A program made the position numbers and the translations under genes. The notes below the pieces were generated by a model that was not told the DNA's origin, did not search any database, and saw only the letters and a program-made list of their open reading frames with translations. DNA of 64,000 bases from Ochromonas danica (taxonomy: Eukaryota; Sar; Chrysophyceae; Chromulinales; Chromulinaceae): the NCBI GenBank assembly GCA_015146655.1, contig VKHL01000146.1, positions 1-64,000 of the forward strand, read 5' to 3'. Below are positions 46,426-57,303 of this stretch, piece by piece. The first letter of the stretch is position 1. Each line of letters starts with the position of its first letter.

Positions 46426-47049
46426 TTCCAAAAAAAAAACAATAATAACAACTGAGCTCGAACTACAGTACAAGATGAACAATCTTCTTCTTTTCATTAG
46501 GGAAGTTCCTCCACCTCATCGTAATAATATGTTCGTTCTGCACTTAGACCAGTCTGGTCTAACTTGTGTGAATGAAAATAGTTCGCGAATGACTTTGATA
46601 GTGAATGATTTGATTTTGTTATATAAAACCAAAGCAAGCAATCATTCCTCAGTATGATAAGGCTTGTCAAGTTAGAACGAAAGAGCAATAACAACAGTTA
46701 CTGTATCATCTTCAAGGCCTCGTGTAGGTATTGATCCCCAAGAGAAAAAAAGTCAAAAACGTCTCGATTTTTGGAGAAAAAGTGGACTTTTGTAATGGGT
46801 GCATAAGATGAAAATGAATGAAATCCGGAAATGCATGGAAGTCTCGATCGACCTCAAAGAAATCCCCGAGGGATACGAGACCCTAACATAACTAACCAGA
46901 GACACGGTGACTGAGAACTTCGAATTATCATCTAAAAAAACAGTAAGAACTCAATAGTGGTGAGAATATCAAAAGAAGTCATTCTTAATAATAGTCATAA
47001 TAGCTGTGCTTCTTCTTTCATCATAGGACAGAGAGCAGAGGAAAGAAGA
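46426..47049. promoter_or_regulatory. divergent promoter region, LRR protein / HHK at 47 kb
   Basis: About 620 bp between two divergent start codons. It starts with an A run (on the + strand at about 46429-46438). Short frames here are not supported as genes. Confidence 0.4.
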
Positions 47050-50000
47050 ATGAATACTCTACTGGAAAGACAAGCTCACTCAGCCATTCCTACTGTTCTC
47101 TTACTCTACATCATGCTACAAGGTGGACTCTTCTACCTTCGCACTACCTCTTCTTCTACCTCCTTCTGCAGAGAAGAGAAGGTCATGCCTGTCTGGGTGC
47201 AAGTAGTTAACTTTGCTGCTGCTTCTTGTCTCTCTGCTAATGCTGCTTTACAACTTTACTTCTCCTCTCAATTATTCTTTCGTAAAACACCTGATAAATA
47301 TAGTTTAATGGTAATGCATCTCTCCATCTTCAGTGTACATGGTATATCAGCTAGTTCCATGTATTTAAGCTATTTCTCCTATCCTGGAGGATTCTGTAAA
47401 GATGCCCTTGGGTAAGTCTATCCACCTTTCCCCTCTATTATTGTTAGAAATGTAAGGACATGACATGTTAACATCAACTATGAATGTGTGTCATGTAGAG
47501 TTTATTCCAATGCATCACAATGGAGTGAATGGGTAACAACTGTACCCTTCTTAGCTTATCTATCTTGTTCTGGGGTGAATAAAGAAAGACTAAGTCTATT
47601 TGAATGTCTTGTCATACTCTTTGCAGCATTAATGATCTCTCTAGGTTTTATGTTGATTATCTCACCAAAGTTAGCCTGGTTATGCTTAATCATCTCCATC
47701 TCTTGTGTGACAGCTATGATAGTCTGTTGGATATTTATCTCTTCTCAACATGAAGAGAATCTTCTTCCTCAATCTTCTTTTACTACTTCTACTGACAGCA
47801 ACAAGCCAACCTCTTCCTTATTGACTTCAAAGAAGATCGTTCAACTTCAAGTAGAATGGAGAAAACGAATGCTTAGTCGTCTTTTAATGATCTGTCCTTT
47901 TTTCACTCTTGTCTATTTGCTCTCATTGGTAGGTCTTCTGAGTCCTCCTTTGACAATCACAGGCTTTATTATGGGATCTATGCTAGGGAAATTCTTCTTC
48001 TCAGCGTCATTAGCAGAAGGATATCTAGAGTTACATGATGAAATTACCTCTTTAAGAAATGAAGGCGAAAAGTCAGATGAAGCCAGAAAGTCCTTCCTAA
48101 GATATGTTTTCCATGAGTTGAGAGGACCATTGAATACCTTATCCATGGGAATGCAAGTCTTTGAGGAAGCCTTTGCTTCTCAGAAAGCTAAGAATGATGA
48201 AGAGCGAAGGATTGAACGAGATGATCTACGTCAACGTGGTCTTCATCGATCACCTTCTCCTTCATTACAAAGTGACAGTATGGAAGTGAATCTTGATGAA
48301 AGTGGTGTGAAAGCAGAACAAAAGATATCATCCAAGAGACCGAAAAAATGGTTGAAACTTCAAGAAGAACTTGAAGCTATGGATGAATTAACTAACCATC
48401 CTCCTGTGGTGACGTCAGCAGCAGACTCTTCATCATCATCATTATCATCATCTCCTCCTCGTCATCACAATCAAATCCATGATGAGAAGGAAGTAGTAGT
48501 AGGGAAGAAAGAAGAGAAGAGTCATAGTCATAGTCATAGTCATGGTGATAATAATAATGATGGACCACAGCGAAGGGAAGGAGAAGATGATGCCATGGAA
48601 GTGAATAAAATTGATTATCAAATCTTTCAAGCCATGCAAAATGCAACTTCTACTTTAGTTGAGACTGTCAATCAAGTCTTATCATTGCATAAAATTCGCA
48701 GTGGTGAGGTTACACTAGCTGAACGAGTCTTTGATATCCAGGGTTGGCTACAAGATTCTATTGATGAAGCATTACCTTTGTTGAAGGAAAGGGATGTTAC
48801 TTTGACATGGGGAGTTTCTCCAACGATTCCTCAACATCTTCTTGGTGATTCTGAACGTCTTCAAACTGTATTACACAGTGTTGTTTCTAATTTACGAGGA
48901 TGTACGAAGAATAATGGGAATATCCATATTGATCTTTCTTCAAGTCCTCCAAGTGACTTCGACAAGAGATATGTTCAGACGTTTTATCCTCTATCCATTT
49001 CTGATAAATTTGTTGGGATGATTGAACATGGTAAAGAAGAGAAAGAAAAAGAAAGTGAAGATAAGAACTACTTTTCTGCTTTATTTCGAGTGCTGAGGTT
49101 TGTAGTTGATGTCTTCTTCTCTGGTATGGTGGCTAAGCGTGCGAGGAATAAAGAACCGCAAAATCATTTAGCAACACTCTATCTCACTATTTCTTCGTCT
49201 GAGTTTAAGCTTTCTTCTCAAGAATTGCATGACTTATGTGATCCTTCTCAGTTGTTGAATTCATCATCCCTGCAGACTGGTCTAGGGTTGGTTTTGGCTG
49301 GAGAATTAATTAGTTTGCAAAAGCATGGCAGTATGTTCTTCTTGGATAGTTCTTCGGAAGATAATCGGCAAGCTGTTTGCTTGAAGTTTGCATTGCCAAT
49401 CGTACCGCCTCCAGTCTTGGCCACCACTGCTGTTAGCACACCGAACCTTGATTCAAAGGATGATGTCTTTCTTTCTCTAGGCAGTAGTAGTGATGAAAGA
49501 CTGATTGGCGTTTGTCAGCAAACAAGGTGGCAGTCCATTTCTGCCTCAACTTTGGAATCATTATCATTATCTCGCACCCATAGTCGATCTTATTCAAAGC
49601 CAATGCCAGAGCTTTGTGCTATTCACATGCCCTCAATCGACGAAGAAGATTCTGTAGATAGCACTATTGATATTGGGAGAAAGACATCGTCTTCATTTAA
49701 TAACTTTGAAGGCGCTACTTTGTCGAGCAGAACGACACGACCGGAGACAAGAAGTTGGAATGTGTTGGTTGTGGATGGTAAGGACAGTCTATTTCTTCAT
49801 CGTGATGGAAGTGACATTGATCATTATAACTTTATTATAAACACATAATAGATACTCCCAGCAATAGCAAGATCTTGGCGGCTGTTTTGTCGAAGAAGGG
49901 TCATGTCTGTACTATCGCTAAGGATGGTGAGCAAGCTGTTAATATTGTGAAGGAGAAAGGATTGGATGCATTTGATGTAATCTTCATGGACCATACCATG

Positions 50001-50356
50001 CCAATAATGGTGAGAATTTGATTTCAATTTTTTCAATTAATTGTTGCTTGTTATCACTCATAAGTTATTTTAATTGACAGACTGGTATTGAAGCAACTGA
50101 AGTGCTTCGCAGAATGGGATTTAATCGACCCATATTAGGGGTGACAGGCAACGTGTTGGATGATGATATTTTGCTATTCCTTCAAGCTGGTGCTGACACC
50201 GTGCTTATGAAACCTTTGCGCCTCAAGGAGATTGATATCATAACTTCCTATTTTGATGCCTTTGGAATGGTGCATGATAATACTAGAAGATTTAAAATCG
50301 TGGGCAGCCAACTGTTCGTTTGTTCCATTGCTAATATCGCTTTATCTGAAAGTTGA
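47050..50356 (+). CDS. membrane hybrid histidine kinase homologue with degenerate ATPase
   Basis: Four exons: 47050-47411, 47499-49777, 49852-50009 and 50081-50356; introns 87, 74 and 71 bp; 1,024 residues. About seven hydrophobic segments lie in residues 15-300. The H-box FLRYVFHELRGPLNTLS keeps His326. Then comes an insertion of about 150 acidic and low-complexity residues, with a His-Ser repeat (HSHSHSHG). In the ATPase the N-box is altered (VLHSVVSNLRGCTKN) and no DxGxG G1 box is visible; only GLGLVLAGEL survives of G2. The receiver is whole and typical: VLVVDDTPSNS, IFMDHTMPIMTG (Asp927) and VLMKP. It may be a pseudokinase that acts through the receiver or as a phosphatase. It is not one of the A-E copies. 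Confidence 0.87.
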
Positions 50357-51276
50357 AATTTATCTTCAACATATTCTCCCCTTGCTTGCACCCATGCCAG
50401 TTTGTGTGACTTGGCAACAGGTGTCGCTTGTTCGGAAAACTGATTTTATTAATAGCCTTTCCCTGTCGTCTGTTAATGCTTTTTACTCGTGAATGTTTGA
50501 TGTTGATGCAGTTCATCCCCCTGTGTACATATGCATAATACCCCTGTGATTTGATAATGGCGTAGTTTGGTGCCATTTTACTGTCTCAATTCTAGGATAT
50601 GATAAGATTATCCACGTCACTGAGTTCTTCTTTGACTTCACCTTTAACTGGGTTGAAAAATTGTCTATATTTGAAAGGTACTTCCCTATTGTCGTGTGTC
50701 CTGTGGGCCCTACAGCTACTGAATCGGCGTTTTTCTCTGCATACTGTCTCGACAGCCTCTGTTTTCATTTCATCAGCAACTGATAACATGTATTGAGGAA
50801 GGAAGTCGAAGTGTTATAACGCAGTGTTATCATGTCACGATTCTTCTGCTTATTACATACTAGTATAGCATTAATAGCATATACTCTGTACGCAGCTACA
50901 AAGTTACACCTGATGGCGGTCGTCTTCGCTAAACTGCTACTACCTATTACCAGTTAGTTGTACTAATAAAGCTGTAACTCTTATTAGTTACTGTTATTTT
51001 CAACAACTACCATTAGCTCACTGCAATTTCTGTGATGAAGATGAGAAGTTCAAGGGTCTTTCTTTCACTCTTTCACATGATACCAAACATAACATATCCT
51101 AACCTAATACAGTCAAGAGCAAAGCAAAGGACCTACAGTACTTTTTTGATCTTTTCGTGTTTGGTTTCCCACAGTTCCAGAGTTTGGAATTCTAGAGTTT
51201 CACTGTTTCGCTGTTGTTTTCGACGAGTTTCGCGGTTTGGAATGCGTTTATACTGCTGCTGCTGCTCTCTGACGTA
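50357..51276. other. intergenic up to the inversion breakpoint
   Basis: About 920 bp. It holds the 3' leader of the preceding kinase and frames of 60-100 codons on both strands that show no domain. A short CTG run (51254-51266) precedes TCTGACGT (51268-51275). Copy C homology begins at about 51277. Confidence 0.4.
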
Positions 51277-52161
51277 TTTGGGCGATGACTATTGCAGCAT
51301 TGTTTACTGCTGTATATTTAGGCGATGATCAACTACAATACCAAGATGTGGGCATTTATAGCCTTCTTAGTCTCTTCTTAATCTATGAGACGTATCGTTA
51401 TAATACCTGCATGTCATCCATTATGATGGAGTTGCAGAAGGTCATGAAAGAAAAGGAAGAGATGTCAAATCAGATGATGCATGCCTCGGAAACACGTCAC
51501 ATGATTGCAAATGTGGCCCATGACTTGAAAACGGTAAGTAATGTTATTCAACCATGCTTTATGAGATTCTATACAATGACTAAGATTTTGACTGTCTGTT
51601 AACATCTACGTTTCTTTCACACAGCCTCTGATGTCATTCTTGAGTGCCATCGAGTTGATCTCTGACATCGCCTTGGAATGCCAGCAGAATATCAGAGACG
51701 GCAATGTGAATGGAATGGATGTGGCATTGAAGCTTATTTGGGAGAGGTTATCATCTAATGGTACTCTGTTTGACGTGGTATTGATGGATCTTCAGATGCC
51801 TGTGATGGATGGGTTAGAAGCCACTCGTCGCTTGAGAGCTTTTGAGCATGCTATGATTGCTCGATTTTCTGGTGCGGTGCATGCTGAACGTGATTGCGGA
51901 TTGTGTAGTACAGCCTGTGAGAATATTGCATCTGGTGCAGATGTGATGGATAGAAGCATGATGGAAAATGTATGTCGTATGGTTAGTTTAGGACAGCTCC
52001 GCCAATTAGTGATTGGTGTCTCAGCGAACTCAGACCATGAGACAATGCAGGATGCTTTGAATGCTGGTGTGGATGCGTTTATGCCGAAACCATTTTCGAT
52101 TGAGATGTTCTATGCTACTTACGAGAAGTTGACCGAAGAGTGTAATCTGATCATTAGATAG
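51277..52161 (+). pseudogene. hybrid histidine kinase fragment, copy C (3' half, ATPase deleted)
   Basis: Homologous to copy A from within its sensor region to the stop, but on the + strand. The intron after the H-box is kept (51534-51624), so it is not a retrocopy. A deletion joins NVNGM, just after the H-box exon start, to DVALKLIWERL inside the receiver. The whole ATPase and the first receiver strand with the acidic pair are gone. The remaining frame is nevertheless open: 261 residues with the H-box and the phospho-Asp, ending NLIIR. The receiver part and 3' flank are nearly identical to copy E. It lacks a promoter of its own family. Confidence 0.85.
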
Positions 52162-52620
52162 TTGGATATCGATATTGTAGTAGCTTTGTTATGTGTTTGT
52201 GTTCTGGTATTTAGGTTCAATCAGTGGATGGAGTCGGTTTGCTTCTTTCCTTTTTATTTATTTGCATACTCCAGTGTTTGATGATACTGGGTTAGACGAT
52301 GGCAAATCAAGGTGTCGTTCATCTGTCTTCGAAAAGCACGGGAAATTATGAACTGTGTTGATGTGTTTAGTGTTATAAAAGTTACTGTCAGAACGTGCAG
52401 CAGCTTGGCTTATTTGGCGGGAAAGTTAAATTGAAGTTTTGCAAATGGTGTCATCCTGTTAGTATTTCTATTGTCTTCGATTGCGAGAGAATTATTAACA
52501 TATTTTGTAGCAAAACTTGTGTTCTCTTCTTCTGCTTGTTAATCTAACAAATTTACTGTGACATGATGGGGAGAACTACGTTTTGTTTGTGGAGCAATAG
52601 GTTCACAGTCTATAAATAGT
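52162..52620. repeat. 3' flank of HHK copy C
   Basis: Reverse-orientation copy of the non-coding flank that follows copies A, B and E. The first 80-90 bp after the stop match the copy E flank almost base for base (for example GGATGGAGTCGGTTTGC); similarity falls off further out. Confidence 0.8.
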
Positions 52621-52821
52621 CAACCTTGGATAATAATTAAGACCAAAAATTAATTTACTTCTTGTTATAGTAAGGTATGTACAGTAAACTCATTCATGTC
52701 TTACACATACTACAGTAGTATTAGCTTAGTACTGTTGGTCACATATGCAATATTATGAAACTACTACATACTGTACAGTGTGTTTGTAACCAACTGTTAT
52801 TCTAAATCAACAACAATACAC

Positions 52822-53457
52822 TTATGTCCATATCTTACTTCCGCACATCACTAGCTCTTCATACTCATACTGTTCCCACCAAAGACAATGATCCCTTCGA
52901 CGCTTCCCAGTAACAAGAAACCTCTTAAATTCTCGCTCTTGGTCATGATGATGATTGCACCACACAGTTGCATTGCTACTACTACTTGGACGGAGAGGTC
53001 TGCGCATATTCTTGCATCTCAAGCCGTTTGCAGTATACCCAAAGCAAGTTGAGCATTGGCTAAGTGCACTATTACGCACAGTACGTGGTAGTCTCACCTT
53101 CATTGCATTCCAGGCGTCAACTTCCACAACTATGGAATCCATAGCAGTAAAGAAATAAGCTGGATCATTATAGCTTGCAACCACACTCGATACAAGACTA
53201 TGTCTGTCATTGCCTATACCTTCGAACACAGGACTGCAATCCACTTCATTGAAGAAAATGATTTCATTCTCCAAAGTAACGGTAAAAGGTAACTGGGGTT
53301 GGTCACAGTTACTTGAGACAAGAGAATCAACGAATAGGATGCAGTATCTGTTGCAGTATTTTAAAGCAGCAGTAGCTGCCACAACAGCATTTCCACCAGT
53401 TACATCGAGGGACTGTCGCACCTCAGCTTCAATTTCGCGGTTTTGGGATTCTATCAA
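52822..53457 (-). CDS. unknown protein with a Cys/His zinc-like motif
   Basis: An open frame of up to 211 codons whose 5' side has no ATG near the edge, so an upstream exon or a later start is likely. The C-terminal third has CSTCFGYTANGLRCKNMRRP and, further on, VWCNHHHDQE. This CxxC...RC...C.HH arrangement could bind zinc. No family recognised. It lies just downstream of another unrecognised gene on the same strand and could belong to it. Confidence 0.4.
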   Translation of the reverse strand: MIESQNREIEAEVRQSLDVTGGNAVVAATAALKYCNRYCILFVDSLVSSNCDQPQLPFTVTLENEIIFFNEVDCSPVFEGIGNDRHSLVSSVVASYNDPAYFFTAMDSIVVEVDAWNAMKVRLPRTVRNSALSQCSTCFGYTANGLRCKNMRRPLRPSSSSNATVWCNHHHDQEREFKRFLVTGKRRRDHCLWWEQYEYEELVMCGSKIWT

Positions 53458-54450
53458 CTTCGTTCACCCGATGGATTGTGTTTTAGTGCTAGCGACTTCA
53501 GCACGAAACTATTATTCAGATAGATGGATACATAATAAATACCAAGATAATACTAAGAGATGCAATCAACCTTACCTTTTAGTTCCACTCCTCGTCTGTG
53601 GCTCATAAACGTTAAGAGCATAACGCAAAGCATTCATCAAAGTTCTGGTAATGAAGCAGTGGCCACGATAGTTGTGCATCAGACCAAAGCGGCTACCAAT
53701 AGTAAGCAAAGTCTTGAAGTAGCTGGGCCAATCCAACGTACCGCTGACAAAATCTTCGGTACAGCATCCCACAGAGACAGCAAGATCCGCTTCACCGCAC
53801 AGTATTACCATTTCAACCCACTTACGAATTGGGAACTATGTGTCATCTTTAGGAAAGGCCTCGGGCCAATGGTGACCTTTGGCTTTGACCTTCAACAAGA
53901 CAACTAGGCGCCAGCTGGGAACGAGTTGTTTCAGTGCATTAATAACAAAAGAGTCATCGCCAGAAGCGAAATTAGACACAGGATTTATATCTCCAGTTGG
54001 ATACAGACAAACGTGATTATCGCCGTCCTGTTCGATACCAACATATTTGGGAATTTTAGTCCCCTTGCGAAGTTCGTAACACAAGAACTACTGATACTTG
54101 ATATTTGTGTTTTCATCTTTGATAGTCTCTTTAGCACTGTAAAATTGTTCTTCAAATTCGTTGTCAAAAACATCAGTAACAATGAATTGATCAGGATGTT
54201 TGAAGTATATTTGGCAAGAAAGACCAGCATGCCAGGCATTCAGGGTTCCCCACTGGTCGGGCGATAGCTCATCTCCGATAACAAGAGATTTACTACAATT
54301 CGGAATAAATCCAGAGTTAGGAATTGCCTTATCCCTGACAACTACTGGAAAATTATCCTTGGTATAACCAGTGCAAAGATCGGCCGCTTTATTACTGACT
54401 CGCGCAGTACGATAAGATAAATATGATGACTTGTCAAAATGACTTGTCAT
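53454..54450 (-). CDS. unknown gene, possibly decaying
   Basis: Leftward frames line up in phase over about 1 kb. An exon runs from 54450, a possible 54-bp intron lies at 53889-53836, a good 67-bp intron at 53575-53509 (GTAAGG...TAATAG), and the end is NPSGERS-stop. One in-frame TAG near 54086 remains inside the first exon, unless a poor-quality splice removes it. Recognisable phrases such as GYTKDNFPVVVRDKAI and NFASGDDSFVINALKQLVP match no family I know. Other genes here use TAG as a normal stop, so reassignment is unlikely. Either a gene with a missed intron or a young pseudogene. Confidence 0.35.
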
Positions 54451-54686
54451 CCACTACTAATGGAACTGGAGCGGATGACATTTTGTTGGAAATCGGATAT
54501 ACTTGCTCCACCTCCTTTTAGTTCGTACCGACCTTTTCTTTGTTGTAACTCCAAATTTTCTAGTTTTCACTACAAGACAATGGAGGAAATCAATACTCCA
54601 AGCCTCATAATGGTGCAAGAAACCAACACAAGGTTCAGGACACTGATATGAACCTCACCATAGATATCGATGAATATACAGTCCGA

Positions 54687-55520
54687 GGCCCCCTTGAGTT
54701 CCGCCCCCTGCAACATCTGGGAATGTGAAGAATCTGGCTTTCTGGACTACTTTTACGCATACGTCACTGCTTCACCAACGAATGTCTTGGAAGGAAACAT
54801 ATCATACATTTCACCTAAATTATTAATGAAATGATAGCTCATCGTAAAAGAAAGAGAAGGGATTCAATCCAGCTCTCTTGAAATGGCGAAGCTGGCTCTG
54901 CACTATGGAATTTCTGATCGTGGTGTTCGAAAGATTCGTTGTCATGCGGAAAAAGACCAGATCTGAATCGGTGCTGGAATGAACATGGAGATGTTTCGAC
55001 ACTTTATTCATGTAGATTGAGGAGAAAGGTGAAGACTTCATCGAAGCTACCCGAGAAAGTTTGTTTCGTACTGGAGTGTCAGTGACGAAAGAACTTTGTT
55101 TTGCAAAGACGAAAACTATCCTCGAAGAAAGCAGTAACAGTCGCACCAATTGTAGTCGCACGAAAGTACTGATTGTAGCGACTGGGAAAACGAACAATTC
55201 AGTGTATTTAGAAGAGGAAGACAGAGGATTCTCTATATGGAGATTAATTTATTATTGTTACTTTGTCCTTCACTTGCTTTTTATTGTTCTCTTGGTGCGA
55301 AAACCTTGCCTATCTACAAAGGAAAACGCTTGGTTTGCTTAAAACATCTTTCTTTTTCTCAAAGATGATTCTTTCTGTTCTTCTTTGGCTTTTCATTGAC
55401 GAATGTAACTATAATCATTTTAGTCATTTTCATAATTATTTAAGTAATTGACTAAATATAGGAATCTGGGAGTCTGGGAGGAGGGGGGGCGGAACTCAAG
55501 GGGGCGGAACTCAAGGGCCC
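54687..55520. mobile_element. possible non-autonomous element with GC-rich inverted ends
   Basis: The left end reads CCCCCTTGAGTTCCGCCCCC (54689-54708). Its reverse complement appears twice in tandem at the right end, within 55483-55519. About 780 bp of AT-rich DNA lie between them, with no transposase and only short doubtful frames (54823-55197 on the - strand, 55061-55342 on the + strand). The extreme GC of the ends against an AT-rich background stands out. A DNA-transposon derivative (MITE-like) is the simplest reading, but no target-site duplication was found, so a promoter or recombination feature is possible. Confidence 0.45.
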
Positions 55521-56391
55521 AGAACTGTAAACCGTGTGTATAACGATCTACACAATTAATACATTAACTTTGGTCATACAAAGCACTCTTGAAAGTGAAT
55601 TGGTGATGGTTTATTTTAGAATTAAAAAAAAGGACCAACTAAAAGGAGGCGGAGCAAGTAGTTATGATCTCCACATCTGCATCTTCATTTGCTTTCTGCT
55701 GGTTTTTGACACACCATCATTTTGCGGCGGTAAAAGAACGGTAAAAGAGGGTAAAACGAGGTAAAACTCAAATGGTTTTTTACTTCTCAAAGGAAAAAGG
55801 TAAAAACAACACAGCAACGCGATAATCGTAAGGAGTAAGCTTGATAGGTGTTACTCAGCTTAGCTTCAAGCTAATTACTATGGAATGATTGCTGTTTTCG
55901 TGATTTTCATCATTCGAAGCTATTTCGTCACAAGCTACAGTACTTCAATTTATCACTTAGATATCCACCTTCTCGTGATAACTGAGATAGCAACAGGTTT
56001 GGTGGTGACTCCACTCGTTCTGGTCCTCCTCCTGTTCTTAGAGACTCGATGAAGTGGTAATAGACCAGGAAAGCAACAATAATACCATGCAATGCAATGC
56101 AATGCTGTTCTTTAATCCTTGTAAGCTAAGCTACTTCCGACAGGACAGACAACACAACTTGACTAGGATATAGTCATCTAATTGGAGTGATATGATAATA
56201 ATACAATCGTAATGTGCGATAGTCAATCATAGTTTAATTTACGATTCTTTCAATGGGAAATTCACGATCTGACAGACAGGTTGGATGAAGACGAAACAAA
56301 TAAATGACATGATTGCAACAATATCTGTTCTTCTATCAACAGATTTGATTGCAAACACCAACAACACCAACCAAAACAAGAACAACAACCA

Positions 56392-56436
<45 letters not shown>

Positions 56437-57303
56437 GTAGAGGGGAGGTTTGGATGAAGGTACGATGTTAGGCTGAAAGGGGTGAAAGGTTTGGTCAGAT
56501 TGAGGAATCAATCTTAAGACATACTAAACAAGTAGTATAGAAAGCACTACTACTAGTAGCTACTGTTTCATAAAAATGACACAAAAGAATATCTAGGAAG
56601 TGAGGATAGAACAAGAAGAAGATCAATATTGTATATATAAGAAGATATTATCATATAGTAGCTACTCTATGCAGTAGATTGCAATAATACAATGAGAAAG
56701 TCCTATTATCCCTGCTACACGGCAGCAGTTAATGATAAGGATAATATATTCTTATTGCATAGTATAACACAAGCAGATATACAACTAACACACAAATACG
56801 AGAGCAATGGATAATAGGGTATTATCTACATATATTCCACGTTGATTGATTGATCATTAGATGGTATTATCTTCCGCGTTGTTGACAAAAGCAGAGACAA
56901 GGTATAAACAAACTCATTTTATTGCAAAGAAAAAGAGTGATAACTAATATCTTCATTCAACATCATTCCTATCATCTACAATAGGGATACTGTGAAACAT
57001 GATCAAATTAGCTGCTGCTAATCATGTATAAATGATCTCTTGAGAAGTAAAATACATGATCAGCACTATCATCTTCTTCTTCTTCCTCCAGTAGTATATA
57101 CTAACTAATATATACACAATACTATTATTATTATTATCCTGTTCGTTCTAATGACCTTGTAAGATCACCAGAGACAATAGTATCATCAGCATTAACTACT
57201 ATCCTGACTGCTGGCAGTAGTCAAAGCATAATCATTACACATTGTTATTCATCACATGTTGAAATCTCAACAATGATACTTGTTAAACCAAGTAATTCAT
57301 TAT
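55521..57303. other. gene-poor AT-rich region with simple repeats
   Basis: About 1.8 kb with no supported gene. It holds four tandem units of roughly 10 bp built on GGTAAAA (55728-55767), an ATGCA pentamer tract (about 56087-56105) and a CAA tract (56393-56436). The 90-codon leftward frame at 56239-56511 is a translation of the CAA tract. The right part is the 3' leader of the next kinase. Confidence 0.55.

Noticed and set aside
48392-48646. Leftward frames with Tyr/Asp/His repeats
   Set aside because: They are shadows of the His-Ser repeat in the 47-kb kinase.
51032-51328. 98-codon frame before copy C
   Set aside because: It crosses the inversion joint, and its end is copy C code read in the wrong frame.
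52822-54450. TAG reassigned to an amino acid
   Set aside because: Rab1, calpain and other sound genes in the window end in TAG, so a global reassignment is excluded.
56239-56511. Leucine-rich membrane protein frame
   Set aside because: The leucine run is the translation of the CAA microsatellite on the opposite strand.
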